Source of the DNA: Promethearchaeota archaeon
Lineage (GTDB): Archaea; Asgardarchaeota; Lokiarchaeia; Sigynarchaeales; SOKP01
Direction: 5' to 3'
Length of the DNA: 22,872 bases
Assembly: GCA_016839425.1 (NCBI GenBank)
Contig: JAEOUI010000359.1
Coordinates: forward strand, 1-22,872
The notes beneath the pieces are model-generated. The model saw only the letters and a program-made list of their open reading frames with translations, had not been told where the DNA came from and ran no database searches. How positions within the stretch are numbered: position 1 is the first letter of the stretch; each line of letters opens with the position of its first letter. Shown here piece after piece: positions 1 through 8,632 of this stretch. The position numbers and the translations under genes were made by a program.

Positions 1-2
1 AC

Positions 3-1502
3 GATATTTGGCAAAGATTTAACGAAAACTCAGAAAACTCTTTTGAGAGCACTTCTTTAGAAGTCATTTCAGACATTCTTAAGAAAGCACGTTCAGAAGG
101 CAATCCAGTTTCCATTTCCGATAGCATTAACGCCTTTCAAGGCGCCAAGCTGCTTTCCATGCTAAGACGCCGTTCGGAACCAGGATTAAAAGATATCATA
201 GACGCTATATACATGACACTCGTTAAAGGAAATCCCGAAGTCGAAGCAAAATACCTAGAAAAAATTATTCACAATAGAATTATTGGGCATAAAGTAGGAA
301 AAATAACAAAAAATCTTGGCAGATTACCTCTTCAGACGGATTTTTACGAACAACTCGAAGTGCGTGGTATAACATTTTCAGAAAATTCTCAGACTTTTTC
401 TTTATGGTTGAATAACGATGAGGATTTAAAAACCTCCGAACTTTTTTGGAGGATAAAATATCTCGGTTTCGAAATTTTAAATAGAACTGAAGGTCCTGAT
501 ATCCTGAAAGGTATTACGGGCAAGTTAAAGGAAGTATGGAGTTTAAATTGGAAACCTTCTATTGATGTGAATCTTATTGAACGAAGTAGTTATGGATCGA
601 CGGTGGAGGAAGCAAGTAAAAACTTTCTTGTTGAGGAATTCCAAAAATCAATGGAAAATTTTGAAATGATTTCCTTTTTATTATATCAAAGCTTGGTTAT
701 GGGATTTACGAATCAGTTTCAAAAATTATACGACGCAAGCATGGACTCGCTTGAGGAAGACAACCAATTCTTAACACTTGCTGCGGGTTTTATCAATCTG
801 ATCATGATAAACGAACAAATCTCGATGATGTCGAACCAAGAATTAAACATTAACTTGATGGAAAAATTGGTTCAAAGAAGTTATTTTGCGTGTTGTTTTA
901 ACATTCCAAATGTTGCAAATCCTCCAGAAGATATTCAAGAACAAGTAGTAGTTGCAATAAAAAACTTGGCAAACATTATTACGAGTTTAACCACTATAGA
1001 ACTCGATCTAACGGTTTTTAAAGAAAGCGTAAAAACTTGCGGCGAAAGTTCTACAAATTTTTACATTAAAGGAAGCGCTATGGGCGTTTTATTTCTCATA
1101 CACGATTTAACTACAAATGATATAGAATTTATCTTGAACGATTATGCTCAAAGCTCAAATTCAATAAAAATACAGATGGGCGATTTCATTAGAGGGCTTA
1201 TTTTCGTTTGTCAAACCACGATTCTACTAAATCCCGACATCATAAAAGTATTATCCAATATTATCGATGGTCTAGAATGGAGCGTGTTTTCGGCAATACT
1301 TCCGTCTCTCCGAAAAGCCTTTTCTGATCTCGATCCGAGAGAATACGACATCTTCGTTGAAAAATTATCAGAACACCACGGATTGAAAATCAAGAAATTT
1401 CAAGATATAAAGGAAGACTTGGAGGAAGAGATCTTGTTGTTTTTTGCTGAAGTAGATAAAAAGGTACGAGATATCCTAATTGATTGGTTTGGAGAGGTAT
1501 AA
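3..1502 (+). CDS. DUF5682-like protein, C-terminal part (5' end outside window)
   Basis: The reading frame is open from the left edge of the window; the first internal ATG is at 159, but coding-like sequence continues upstream of it, so the gene is 5' truncated here. The visible 499 residues are mostly alpha-helical and have no membrane segment or signal. The C-terminal third has a pattern I associate with DUF5682: a Gly-rich helix start (GSAMGVLFLIHD), a 'GDFIRGLIF' segment, and 'LPSLRKAFSDLDPREYD' near the end. DUF5682 genes usually sit between a MoxR AAA ATPase and a VWA/CoxE-like gene, and a VWA gene follows here after five bases. The probable role is as an adaptor or assembly factor in a MoxR-VWA chaperone-like system, inferred from context only. 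The family call rests on memory of the pattern and is moderate. Confidence 0.6.
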   Translation, partial: DIWQRFNENSENSFESTSLEVISDILKKARSEGNPVSISDSINAFQGAKLLSMLRRRSEPGLKDIIDAIYMTLVKGNPEVEAKYLEKIIHNRIIGHKVGKITKNLGRLPLQTDFYEQLEVRGITFSENSQTFSLWLNNDEDLKTSELFWRIKYLGFEILNRTEGPDILKGITGKLKEVWSLNWKPSIDVNLIERSSYGSTVEEASKNFLVEEFQKSMENFEMISFLLYQSLVMGFTNQFQKLYDASMDSLEEDNQFLTLAAGFINLIMINEQISMMSNQELNINLMEKLVQRSYFACCFNIPNVANPPEDIQEQVVVAIKNLANIITSLTTIELDLTVFKESVKTCGESSTNFYIKGSAMGVLFLIHDLTTNDIEFILNDYAQSSNSIKIQMGDFIRGLIFVCQTTILLNPDIIKVLSNIIDGLEWSVFSAILPSLRKAFSDLDPREYDIFVEKLSEHHGLKIKKFQDIKEDLEEEILLFFAEVDKKVRDILIDWFGEV

Positions 1503-1507
1503 ATATC

Positions 1508-2677
1508 GTGAGCGCAAAGAAAAATTCTTCGAAGGGAGTTCCTCTAACCAAGCAGATTACTTTGGCTCGGTGGAGATTAATATTAGGAAAGAAATCAGAA
1601 AAAGAAGGCTTTAAATTTGGAAAACAAGCAATGCAAATGATTCCAGGAGGAGGTCCAAGCACGAGCCTCCAAGAGATAGATCAAACGCTTAATTTCGTAT
1701 ATGACACCCAAAAGTCTCGTGGAGCAGGGCTAGGTTCAAGCAATCTAAGCGTACCACAATGGTTAGAGAATGTAAATAAGTTATTTCCTGTTCAAACGAA
1801 GGAAGTACTTGAAAAAGATTTGGTTAATCGTTCAGATATTAGCGTGCTAATAAATAATCCCGAACTATTCGAAAAGGTCGAACCGAGCCTGGATATGGTA
1901 AAAACCATCCTTTCTTTAAAACACATGCTTCCAGAAAAGATCAAAAACGCTGCTCGGCAAATCGTTAAAAAAGTAGTCGACCAACTCAGGGACCTCTTAA
2001 AAACTGATGTGGAAAAAAATCTCAGCGGAGCAATCCGGCGAGATAGACACACACCCATGAGAGTCTATAGAAACATCGATTGGAAACAGAGCATCAAACG
2101 CAATCTCAAACATTACGATCCTAACATAAAAAAGCTCATCATGGCCGAACCCCGGTTTTTTAGTGCTGAAAAAAAGAAAAAAATGTGGCAAATAATCGTA
2201 TTAGTCGACGAAAGTGGTTCGATGGGGGATTCTGTTATATATTCTGTAGTTATGGCTTCGATTTTTGCGGGAATTCCTGCAATTGCAACAAATTTAGTGA
2301 TTTTTGACACTCAGGTCGTTGACTTATCTGCTCACATTAACGATCCCGTGGATGTCCTCATGTCCGTTCAATTAGGAGGCGGTACGGACATTACAAAAGC
2401 CGTGAGATATGGACATTCGCTCATCAAAAATCCGAAAAAGACAATAATGGTCATCATCAGCGACTTTTACGAGGGGAGGGCCGAAAGCGATCTTACAAAA
2501 GCGCTTACCTATGTGTTAGAGGGCGGAACGAAAATCCTTGGCATTGCTTCATTAGGATCCGACGCCAGACCTTGTTATAACAAGCCATACGCTAAAAAGA
2601 TGAACAAGCTAGGAATTGATGTACTCGCATGTACTCCTGAAAAACTCTCGAAAATCATTTCCCAACTTATGGGTTAA
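1508..2677 (+). CDS. VWA-domain (CoxE-like, MIDAS) protein
   Basis: A protein of about 389 residues with an alpha-helical N-terminal half and a C-terminal von Willebrand A domain. The metal-ion-dependent adhesion site is complete: DESGSMGDS at residues 234-242 (DxSxS), then GGTDITKA supplying Thr, then IISDFYEG supplying Asp. Such CoxE-like VWA proteins work with MoxR AAA ATPases in maturation of metalloenzymes or complexes; the substrate cannot be inferred. I prefer the GTG start at 1508 because GGAGAGGT (1491-1498), inside the end of the upstream gene, is correctly placed. An in-frame ATG at 1484 would overlap the upstream gene by 19 bases and place the ribosome site inside the coding region. 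Translation is probably coupled to the DUF5682-like gene. Confidence 0.85.
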   Translation: MSAKKNSSKGVPLTKQITLARWRLILGKKSEKEGFKFGKQAMQMIPGGGPSTSLQEIDQTLNFVYDTQKSRGAGLGSSNLSVPQWLENVNKLFPVQTKEVLEKDLVNRSDISVLINNPELFEKVEPSLDMVKTILSLKHMLPEKIKNAARQIVKKVVDQLRDLLKTDVEKNLSGAIRRDRHTPMRVYRNIDWKQSIKRNLKHYDPNIKKLIMAEPRFFSAEKKKKMWQIIVLVDESGSMGDSVIYSVVMASIFAGIPAIATNLVIFDTQVVDLSAHINDPVDVLMSVQLGGGTDITKAVRYGHSLIKNPKKTIMVIISDFYEGRAESDLTKALTYVLEGGTKILGIASLGSDARPCYNKPYAKKMNKLGIDVLACTPEKLSKIISQLMG

Positions 2678-2694
2678 AAATATTATTTTTTTAA
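2678..2694 (+). terminator. T-rich terminator after the VWA gene
   Basis: A run of seven T (within 2683-2692) directly follows the VWA stop codon. Archaeal RNA polymerase terminates on T-tracts without needing a hairpin. It separates the VWA unit from the gelsolin-like gene. Confidence 0.4.
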
Positions 2695-2786
2695 AATAAG
2701 AGATAGGTTTTTTATGAAAGATGATCTATATGATCTTGGGAAACATCCATTTTTGGGTTTACTAAAAAATTGAGTTAAACAACAAC

Positions 2787-3086
2787 ATGTTAGTATTTCA
2801 AATAGTTGACGAAGGATATGAAAAAATCGAAACTGACGAAATGATAACGCTTTACAAGCTATTAGCCACTGAAAAAGTCCTGTTCATTGTTGACGACGAA
2901 AAATCGAAGGTTTGGACCTGGGTTGGTAAGACAACAACAACAAAAATGAAATTTCTTTCGGCAAGATTGGCTATAGAAATAAGAAATAAACACGCATTAA
3001 CTTACGATATAGTAACGGTTGACGAGGATAACGAACCAGACGATTTTATGGATTTATTGATGCTCGAAGAAGACCTTGTCACATAA
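2787..3086 (+). CDS. Small single-domain gelsolin-like protein
   Basis: A 99-residue acidic protein that is almost entirely one gelsolin-fold domain. The diagnostic stretch is LFIVDDEKSKVWTWVGK (about residues 32-48), matching the family pattern of a hydrophobic strand, an Asp-rich turn, then [VI]-[YW]-x-W-x-G-K. It is followed by an amphipathic helix and the strand-turn 'TVDEDNEPDDFMDLL', equivalent to the family's 'x-E-G-x-E-P-x-x-F'. Gelsolin-like proteins in Asgard archaea can bind and sever actin, and acidic pairs coordinate calcium in the fold; actin or calcium binding here is inference. No signal peptide or membrane segment is seen. TTTACTAAAA (2758-2767) is a weak TATA candidate. It lies alone between the VWA and HAD genes. 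Confidence 0.75.
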   Translation: MLVFQIVDEGYEKIETDEMITLYKLLATEKVLFIVDDEKSKVWTWVGKTTTTKMKFLSARLAIEIRNKHALTYDIVTVDEDNEPDDFMDLLMLEEDLVT

Positions 3087-3255
3087 AAAAAAATCCTTCA
3101 AGACTAAAATTTGGATCTTATTTGATTGTTTAAATGAAGATAGTTGGTTTCATTTACTTTCAAACAAGGGTAACAAAAAATTAAATAGGGAGTTAACAAT
3201 ATTTTTAGAATATAACAATTTTAATTAGATCTTCACGCAGGATAGAATTAAACAC

Positions 3256-4230
3256 ATGAGCGAATCTGAATCAAAAGTTGTTGAGGAAAAAACCATCACG
3301 GAAATTTTTGGTGCTCAGAAAGTCAAGTTATACAAGATCAAGCACTTCATGTTTGATTTTGGTGGTGTAATGGTTGAAAAATCGTTTGCTTTTAAAAACT
3401 TGCTAGACATAATTAAACACGATCTAAAGATAAAGGAAGATTTCGATCATGATCCACATTTTAGAAAAACGAGAAGACAATTGAGCTCAGGAAGAATTAA
3501 CGCTCGAGAGTTTTTAGAATATATTTTTAATACTTATTGTGAAACGGAACATGATAAATCCCGTGCTTTACCTCCTAAAAAAGTCAATGTGGATTATTAC
3601 TTGGAAATGTGGTTTCATCTTTATTCAAAGTTCGTTCATTTATCCTCGGGAATGGAGGAGATTGTTACTAGGCTTCACGAAGCAGGATACACCGTCAGTT
3701 TAATCTCAAATACATTCGATATTCACGCCAAAAGCAACGAATTAAAAGGATTTTATAGCATATTCGATCATGTTTATTTATCAAACGAAATTGGACTTAT
3801 CAAACCTGATAAAAAGAAATACGAACATGTCTTGGAACAACTTGAGGCTAAACCAAAGCAATGCATTTTCGTAGACGACAAGCTTCGAAACCTCATCACG
3901 GCAAGAGAGATGGGAATCATCGTGATTAAATTCGAATCAATTGAGTTGTTCGAAAAGCAACTCACGGCTTTAGGAATTGCTGATATTAAAGAAAACTTGA
4001 GAAAAGAAATTCAAGATAAATACGAAGCATATATCTCTAAAAAAAAAGAATACAAGCAAGCGAAGAAGAAATATAAGAAAGCAAAAAAGAAAAAAAAAAA
4101 GAAAAAGAAGCTCAAGCACAATTTAGATTACATGGTAAGTAAGGGAGCATATAAAAGAAAAAAGAAGCAATATAAGTCTGAAAAACGGAAAAAAAAATCG
4201 GACTTAGTAAAAAATTTCGATTTAACCTAA
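3256..4230 (+). CDS. HAD-superfamily hydrolase with poly-lysine C-terminal tail
   Basis: Residues 28-245 form a HAD hydrolase. Motif I is FDFGGVMV with nucleophile Asp34, but the usual second Asp of DxD is Gly, as in the YihX-like branch. Motif II is LISNT, motif III is Lys183 in GLIKPDKKK, and motif IV is Asp207-Asp208 in FVDDKLRN. The helical cap lies between motifs I and II. The family dephosphorylates small phospho-metabolites; the substrate is unknown. Residues 256-324 are an extra tail, about half lysine, including a run of nine Lys encoded by nearly pure A. This tail is outside the HAD fold and may bind nucleic acid, ribosomes or acidic lipid (inference). There are no cysteines or membrane helices in the tail. 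A poor ribosome site precedes the ATG. Confidence 0.85.
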   Translation: MSESESKVVEEKTITEIFGAQKVKLYKIKHFMFDFGGVMVEKSFAFKNLLDIIKHDLKIKEDFDHDPHFRKTRRQLSSGRINAREFLEYIFNTYCETEHDKSRALPPKKVNVDYYLEMWFHLYSKFVHLSSGMEEIVTRLHEAGYTVSLISNTFDIHAKSNELKGFYSIFDHVYLSNEIGLIKPDKKKYEHVLEQLEAKPKQCIFVDDKLRNLITAREMGIIVIKFESIELFEKQLTALGIADIKENLRKEIQDKYEAYISKKKEYKQAKKKYKKAKKKKKKKKKLKHNLDYMVSKGAYKRKKKQYKSEKRKKKSDLVKNFDLT

Positions 4231-4328
4231 TTTTTGGCACGATTGAGCAGTTTTAGCACGCTTTAACAAAGATGCTATAAAAAAGATTAAAATATCAGTT
4301 TAGATTAAAGTTTAATATTATAATTATT

Positions 4329-4337
4329 CTATATAAT
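4329..4337 (+). promoter_or_regulatory. TATA box of the phosphate-transport unit
   Basis: CTATATAAT is centred about 30 bases before the ATG at 4363, so transcription should begin just before or at the start codon. It would drive both the DUF47 gene and the PiT gene. Confidence 0.5.
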
Positions 4338-4362
4338 AACCAAAATCTAACTGGAAATCAAT

Positions 4363-5013
4363 ATGAAACTAAAGTTAAAAAATGAAGATAAAAATCGATT
4401 GCAAGAACTGAACAAGCAATTTCTTGCAGAAACTTTAAAAGCTACGCAAATTTTACACGAGCTCCTCATGGATTATGCCGAAGATAAACTAGACGAAAAA
4501 AGATTAGATGATGTCATCGCTTGTGAACACCAATGCGATCAGCTTAAAGAACAATACATCCAAATTCTTTTTAAGGACAAGAAGGCATTACCGTTTCTCG
4601 TGGAGGATCGATATAAAATCGTTACAATGATCGATCACATGACTGGTAAGAACGAATTTGTTGCGAGGTTTTTGGAAGCCAGTCCGTTTAAATTATACGC
4701 AGATGTTAAAAAACCGTTTAAAGAAATCGTTCAATTATACTTGGAAGGTATTGAGGAACTCATTTCTTGCGTTAAACTAATGGAAACAAATTTTTCAGGG
4801 GCGTATAAAAAAACCTTTGAAATCGAAAATAAAAGAAGAGAAGCAAAAATCAAAAAATTTGATGTAATCGAAAATCTTTTTAAGAAAAAGGGAGATGACC
4901 TTCGAATTTATATTACATCAAAACTCGTTTCATATATTTACGAAGTTTTAGACGCAGCAGAAGAGATATCGGATTATCTCCGAGGATTGATCATTAAATA
5001 CCCTTCAAAATAA
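4363..5013 (+). CDS. DUF47/PhoU-like regulator of PiT phosphate transport
   Basis: A 216-residue, all-helical, charged protein with the size and helical-bundle pattern of the DUF47 family (PhoU-like), including the early helix 'ATQILHELLMDYAEDKLDE', the 'CEHQCDQLKEQYIQILFK' helix in place of the family's E-x2-x-D metal helix, and the final helices 'DAAEEISDYLRGLI'. DUF47 proteins are soluble and almost always lie directly before a PiT permease gene, as here (17-base gap). They are thought to bind metal clusters and modulate low-affinity phosphate uptake. The start ATG fits the leaderless promoter at 4329. No signs of truncation are seen. Confidence 0.85.
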   Translation: MKLKLKNEDKNRLQELNKQFLAETLKATQILHELLMDYAEDKLDEKRLDDVIACEHQCDQLKEQYIQILFKDKKALPFLVEDRYKIVTMIDHMTGKNEFVARFLEASPFKLYADVKKPFKEIVQLYLEGIEELISCVKLMETNFSGAYKKTFEIENKRREAKIKKFDVIENLFKKKGDDLRIYITSKLVSYIYEVLDAAEEISDYLRGLIIKYPSK

Positions 5014-5016
5014 AGC

Positions 5017-5024
5017 AGGAGAAG
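5017..5024 (+). promoter_or_regulatory. Shine-Dalgarno site of the PiT gene
   Basis: AGGAGAAG lies six bases before the ATG at 5031, in the short gap after the DUF47 stop. It fixes the PiT start and shows the pair is translated from one mRNA. Confidence 0.6.
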
Positions 5025-5030
5025 TAAAAA

Positions 5031-6026
5031 ATGAGCCCTATTACACCTATCATAATCGTATTTATCGTGATTTCTTTAATCATTGCTTTTGCTATTGGGG
5101 CAAATGACGAGACATTTGCAACCGTTTATGGTAGTAGGACGCTGTCAATGAGACAGATATTGATAATAGCAACGATATTTGCCATATTTGGTGCGTTAAT
5201 TCTTGGAGAGGCTGTGAGCGAAACAGTGGGAGGAAAAGTTCTTGAAATTGAGATTACAGACGCAATTACAATTACAGTCTTATTGTCGACAACAATATGG
5301 CTTTTGTTATCTTCCGCCTTAGGTCTACCAATTTCTACTACGCACGCAACAATGGGGAGCATCATAGGAATTGGTCTTTTGCCTGCGGTTGGGGGTAGCA
5401 TTTCTGGTATTGCTTGGACTCAGATTGTCAACATGAGCTTTTGGTGGATATTATCTCCCATTATTGGTTATATTGTTACCTACATAACATATAAGGCAAT
5501 AAACAAACATGTGATTCAAAATTTAGATGGTTTTCAAAAGTTTGAGTCTACCGAAAAGAAATTTGCCATTGTCTTGCTTGTCGTAATTTGTTGGACGGCT
5601 TTTTCACGGGCAGGGAACGATTGTTCAAACGCCGTAGGTATTGTTTATGGAGCAACACAGGGAAGTGGCTCGATAGACATAAATGTATTTTTATTCGTGA
5701 TCGGTTTGAGTTTCGCTTTAGGTATTGTTGTTCTTGCAAGAGGGTTGATAAAAAATGTAGGAACCTTAACTGAATTACGCCCAAGCACGGCTTTTGCTTC
5801 TGAAATTCCAACGGCAATAATTTTATTCATAGGCACGATTTTTGGCATTCCATTATCTGGATCACACATGCTTGTTGCTTCCTTAATCGGTTTGGGAAAA
5901 GCACAACACGCCCCAAAAAATAAAAATTCTAAAAAAATTGTTTTAATTTGGATCTTGACATTTCCAATGGCAGCCATTGTTGCGATTATATTATATTTCC
6001 CCGTGAGTTGGTTAGTACTTACTTAA
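5031..6026 (+). CDS. PiT-family inorganic phosphate permease
   Basis: A 331-residue integral membrane protein with about ten hydrophobic helices and the duplicated PiT signature. The first half has GANDETFATVYG near residue 23 and LGLPISTTHATMGS; the second half has AGNDCSNAVGIVYG and FGIPLSGSHMLVAS. These repeats line the phosphate/cation site of the family, which moves phosphate by proton or sodium symport. The second-half motif reads SGSH where STTH is usual, and the first signature is GANDET rather than the common GANDVA, so a related oxyanion substrate cannot be excluded. Length is short for PiT proteins but both halves are intact. It forms an operon with the DUF47 gene upstream. Confidence 0.9.
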   Translation: MSPITPIIIVFIVISLIIAFAIGANDETFATVYGSRTLSMRQILIIATIFAIFGALILGEAVSETVGGKVLEIEITDAITITVLLSTTIWLLLSSALGLPISTTHATMGSIIGIGLLPAVGGSISGIAWTQIVNMSFWWILSPIIGYIVTYITYKAINKHVIQNLDGFQKFESTEKKFAIVLLVVICWTAFSRAGNDCSNAVGIVYGATQGSGSIDINVFLFVIGLSFALGIVVLARGLIKNVGTLTELRPSTAFASEIPTAIILFIGTIFGIPLSGSHMLVASLIGLGKAQHAPKNKNSKKIVLIWILTFPMAAIVAIILYFPVSWLVLT

Positions 6027-6043
6027 TTTATTTTTATTTTTTT
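6027..6043 (+). terminator. T-rich terminator after the PiT gene
   Basis: Seventeen bases containing fifteen T follow the PiT stop codon directly. This is a typical archaeal termination signal, closing the two-gene phosphate unit. Confidence 0.5.
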
Positions 6044-6167
6044 AAAATCCACTTATCGCAAGGATTTAATGAAAATTTATAGAATAAAAGATTTGTTTTA
6101 ATTATAAGATTAAAATTATTAGGAATTCTTTATTTTAAAAAACATACGGTTAAAATCTTTATTATTT

Positions 6168-6173
6168 AGGGGT
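6168..6173 (+). promoter_or_regulatory. Shine-Dalgarno site of the flavoenzyme gene
   Basis: AGGGGT lies four bases before the ATG at 6178 and supports that start over the in-frame ATG ten codons downstream. Confidence 0.4.
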
Positions 6174-6177
6174 ATAT

Positions 6178-8115
6178 ATGAGGATTCCAAAAGAAGTTCA
6201 ATATCTTTTCATGCCTATCACGATTGGGAATATAGAAATAAATAATAGAATAATGATGGCACCAATGGGCACGCGTTTGGCTCAAGAGGGCATGGTTTCT
6301 GAGAGAATGGTGCATTACTACACAGAAAGAGCTAAAGGAGGTGTTGGATTAATTATGGTAGAAATGGCCATACCCGATTTTCCCAGAGGGAGCACGATTG
6401 GAGGGAAGATGTTGGGCGCTGATAACGAAAAATTTTTACCGGGATTAAAAAAATTAGCGGATGCGATCAATAAGCAAGGTCCAATAGCCATGATTGAATT
6501 ATCTCATGGAGGGAAGTATTGTCATAGTAAATACACGAATTTTCAGCCTGTTGCACCTTCTATAATTACTTCTGAAAAAGCCTTATCAAGTGAATTGCCA
6601 AGAGAACTATCTACAGAAGAAGTAGAAGATATAATAGAGATTTTTGGAAATTCTGCAAGAAATTGCTCTGATGCAGGATTCAAAGGTGTAGAATTAATGG
6701 GAACAACTGGATATTTAATAAATCAATTTACTTCCCCACTCACGAATCATAGAACTGATAGGTTTGGTGGTAAAAAACCAGCAGAGCGAGCCACATTTGT
6801 TATAGAAATAATAAAAAACATTAGAAAAAAAATTGGAAAGGATTTTCCTATTCTTTATAAGATTTGTTGCGAAGAATTCATGCCCGGAGGAACGACGATT
6901 GAGGACGCATTGATCATCGCAAAAAAAGCGGAACAAGCAGGTGTTTCTCTTATCCACGCCTGGGTTGGTTGGAACAAGTCTCCAAAACCTATATTACCCA
7001 TGTGCGTGCCTAAAGGCGCTTTTGTTCATCTCGCAGAAGCCATGAAAAATGTTGTAAGAGTTCCAGTTTTAACCGGGGGAAGAATAAACGATCCAAGATT
7101 GGCGAATCAAATAATAAAAGATGGACGAGCAGATATGGTTCATATGGGGCGAGCATTTTTTGCCGATCCTTACTTCCCCACAAAAGCTTTAAACGGAAAA
7201 TTTGATGATATTAGAAAGTGCATAGCGTGCTGCCGTTGTTTTGACCAAGTCCCAAAGGTTAAACCCATCATCTGTAGCGTTAATGCTGAGGTGGGCAACG
7301 AAAATAACAAAGTAAAAATGATAAAAAAATCAAAAAAGGTTTTGATCATTGGTGGAGGGCCCGCAGGAATGGAAGCAGCTAGAGTTGCAGCAACAAGAGG
7401 GCATGATGTAACATTATGGGAAAAAAATAGCAAGCTTGGAGGAAATTTAAATTTAGCTACTGTAGCACCACATAAACAGGAAATTCAATGCTTGATAAAT
7501 TATTTGAAATATCAAATGAAAAAATTAAGTGTGAAGGTTGAGCTTGAAAAAGAAGCAACAGTTGAGAATGTAATAAAGGGAAAGGCAGACGAAGTTATCG
7601 TGGCCACGGGAGGTTCAGTGCTTATTCCTGATATACCAGGTGTGAATCGAAATAATGTTGTATCGGCCCTTGATGTATTAAAAGGTTCTATAGATACAGG
7701 TGAAAAAGTGGTTATTATGGGAGGTGGAATGATTGGGTGTGAAACGGCAGAATATTTAATCTCGAATAATAAGGATGTAACAATAGTAGAATCACTGTCA
7801 AAAATAGCAGAAGATATTGGAGCTAGTACGCGATGGTCAACGGTGATGAGGCTTAAAAAATGGGGAATTCCACTACTAACTTCTTCAAAAGTTATAGAAA
7901 TTATTAACGAAGGCGTAATAATAGAAAAAGATTATAATAAAGAGACAATTAAAGCGGATACAGTAATTATCGCCGTTGGAATAAAACCGAACGACGAATT
8001 GACTTACTCATTAAAAAAAAAGATTCCAAATTTGCACGTATTAGGAGATTGTAAAAAACCAGGTAGAATTTTGGAAGCGATTCGTGATGGTTATTGGATA
8101 AATAAGAAATTTTAA
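6178..8115 (+). CDS. Old Yellow Enzyme / 2,4-dienoyl-CoA reductase-like flavoprotein
   Basis: A 645-residue protein with the full layout of FadH-like reductases. An FMN TIM barrel (residues 1-345) carries LSHGGKY, VELMGTTGYLINQF (catalytic Tyr position) and NHRTDRFGG. A [4Fe-4S] cysteine cluster follows at Cys348, 351, 352, 354 and 366. An FAD/NAD(P) domain begins at VLIIGGGPAG (about 388-397), with a second dinucleotide motif VVIMGGGMIGCETAE. Members reduce C=C bonds of enoyl-CoA or enoate compounds using NAD(P)H via FAD, Fe-S and FMN; the substrate here is not determined. The cluster spacing is C-x2-C-x2-C-x11-C with an extra Cys, whereas C-x2-C-x3-C-x11-C is usual as I recall it. The convergent neighbour is a MaoC hydratase, which fits acyl-CoA chemistry. 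Confidence 0.9.
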   Translation: MRIPKEVQYLFMPITIGNIEINNRIMMAPMGTRLAQEGMVSERMVHYYTERAKGGVGLIMVEMAIPDFPRGSTIGGKMLGADNEKFLPGLKKLADAINKQGPIAMIELSHGGKYCHSKYTNFQPVAPSIITSEKALSSELPRELSTEEVEDIIEIFGNSARNCSDAGFKGVELMGTTGYLINQFTSPLTNHRTDRFGGKKPAERATFVIEIIKNIRKKIGKDFPILYKICCEEFMPGGTTIEDALIIAKKAEQAGVSLIHAWVGWNKSPKPILPMCVPKGAFVHLAEAMKNVVRVPVLTGGRINDPRLANQIIKDGRADMVHMGRAFFADPYFPTKALNGKFDDIRKCIACCRCFDQVPKVKPIICSVNAEVGNENNKVKMIKKSKKVLIIGGGPAGMEAARVAATRGHDVTLWEKNSKLGGNLNLATVAPHKQEIQCLINYLKYQMKKLSVKVELEKEATVENVIKGKADEVIVATGGSVLIPDIPGVNRNNVVSALDVLKGSIDTGEKVVIMGGGMIGCETAEYLISNNKDVTIVESLSKIAEDIGASTRWSTVMRLKKWGIPLLTSSKVIEIINEGVIIEKDYNKETIKADTVIIAVGIKPNDELTYSLKKKIPNLHVLGDCKKPGRILEAIRDGYWINKKF

Positions 8116-8157
8116 ATTTGTAAAAATAAATTAATCTAATAAACATTAAAAATGGAT

Positions 8158-8598
8158 TTAAGCAAAGATAATCTGAGCTTCTCCATCAGTTACTATTTCT
8201 TCATTTTGATTGTAAACGAGTGTTTCTACAGTCAAAAATTTAAGTTTTCCCTCTTTTTTGGTAAATTTATCCGTTATAGTGCACACGACCTTGAGCGTAT
8301 CTCCTAAAAAGACGGGTTTTTTAAAAGTTGCTTGTTGCGATCCATATAATATACCTGGTCCAAATAATTTAACGCCCAAGCATGCAGAAATCAAGCCCAC
8401 GCTAAGCACGCCATGAGCAATTCTTCTTCCAAATTTACTCGTTTTGGCGTATTCCTCGTTGACATGTATTGGATTGTAATCTCCCGTTATATCGGCAAAC
8501 TTTTCTACTTCAGCGGAAGTTACAGTTTTAACATGTTCAGCAGAATCACCGATGTTATAATCTTCCCATTTTACTGGTTCGAGATCGTTTTGAGTCAT
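8158..8598 (-). CDS. MaoC-like (R)-specific enoyl-CoA hydratase
   Basis: A 146-residue hot-dog-fold protein with the hydratase 2 motif: Asp40 and His45 in GDYNPIHVN, followed by FGRRIAHGVLSVG. Family members hydrate trans-2-enoyl-CoA to (R)-3-hydroxyacyl-CoA. I chose the ATG at 8598; an upstream in-frame ATG at 8631 would add eleven hydrophobic residues that overlap a likely TATA element and look like untranslated DNA. The final residues (GEAQIIFA) form the expected last strand, so the gene is complete. It converges with the flavoenzyme gene and is divergent from the M28 peptidase gene. An inverted repeat just upstream (8633-8657) may regulate it. Confidence 0.9.
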   Translation of the reverse strand: MTQNDLEPVKWEDYNIGDSAEHVKTVTSAEVEKFADITGDYNPIHVNEEYAKTSKFGRRIAHGVLSVGLISACLGVKLFGPGILYGSQQATFKKPVFLGDTLKVVCTITDKFTKKEGKLKFLTVETLVYNQNEEIVTDGEAQIIFA

Positions 8599-8632
8599 GA
8601 TTATTAAATAACACAGAAAGATTAAAAACATT

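Noticed and set aside
8599..8631. MaoC gene beginning at the upstream ATG at 8631
   Set aside because: The extra residues MFLIFLCYLII are not part of the hot-dog fold and overlap the likely TATA element; ATG 8598 gives a normal N-terminus.
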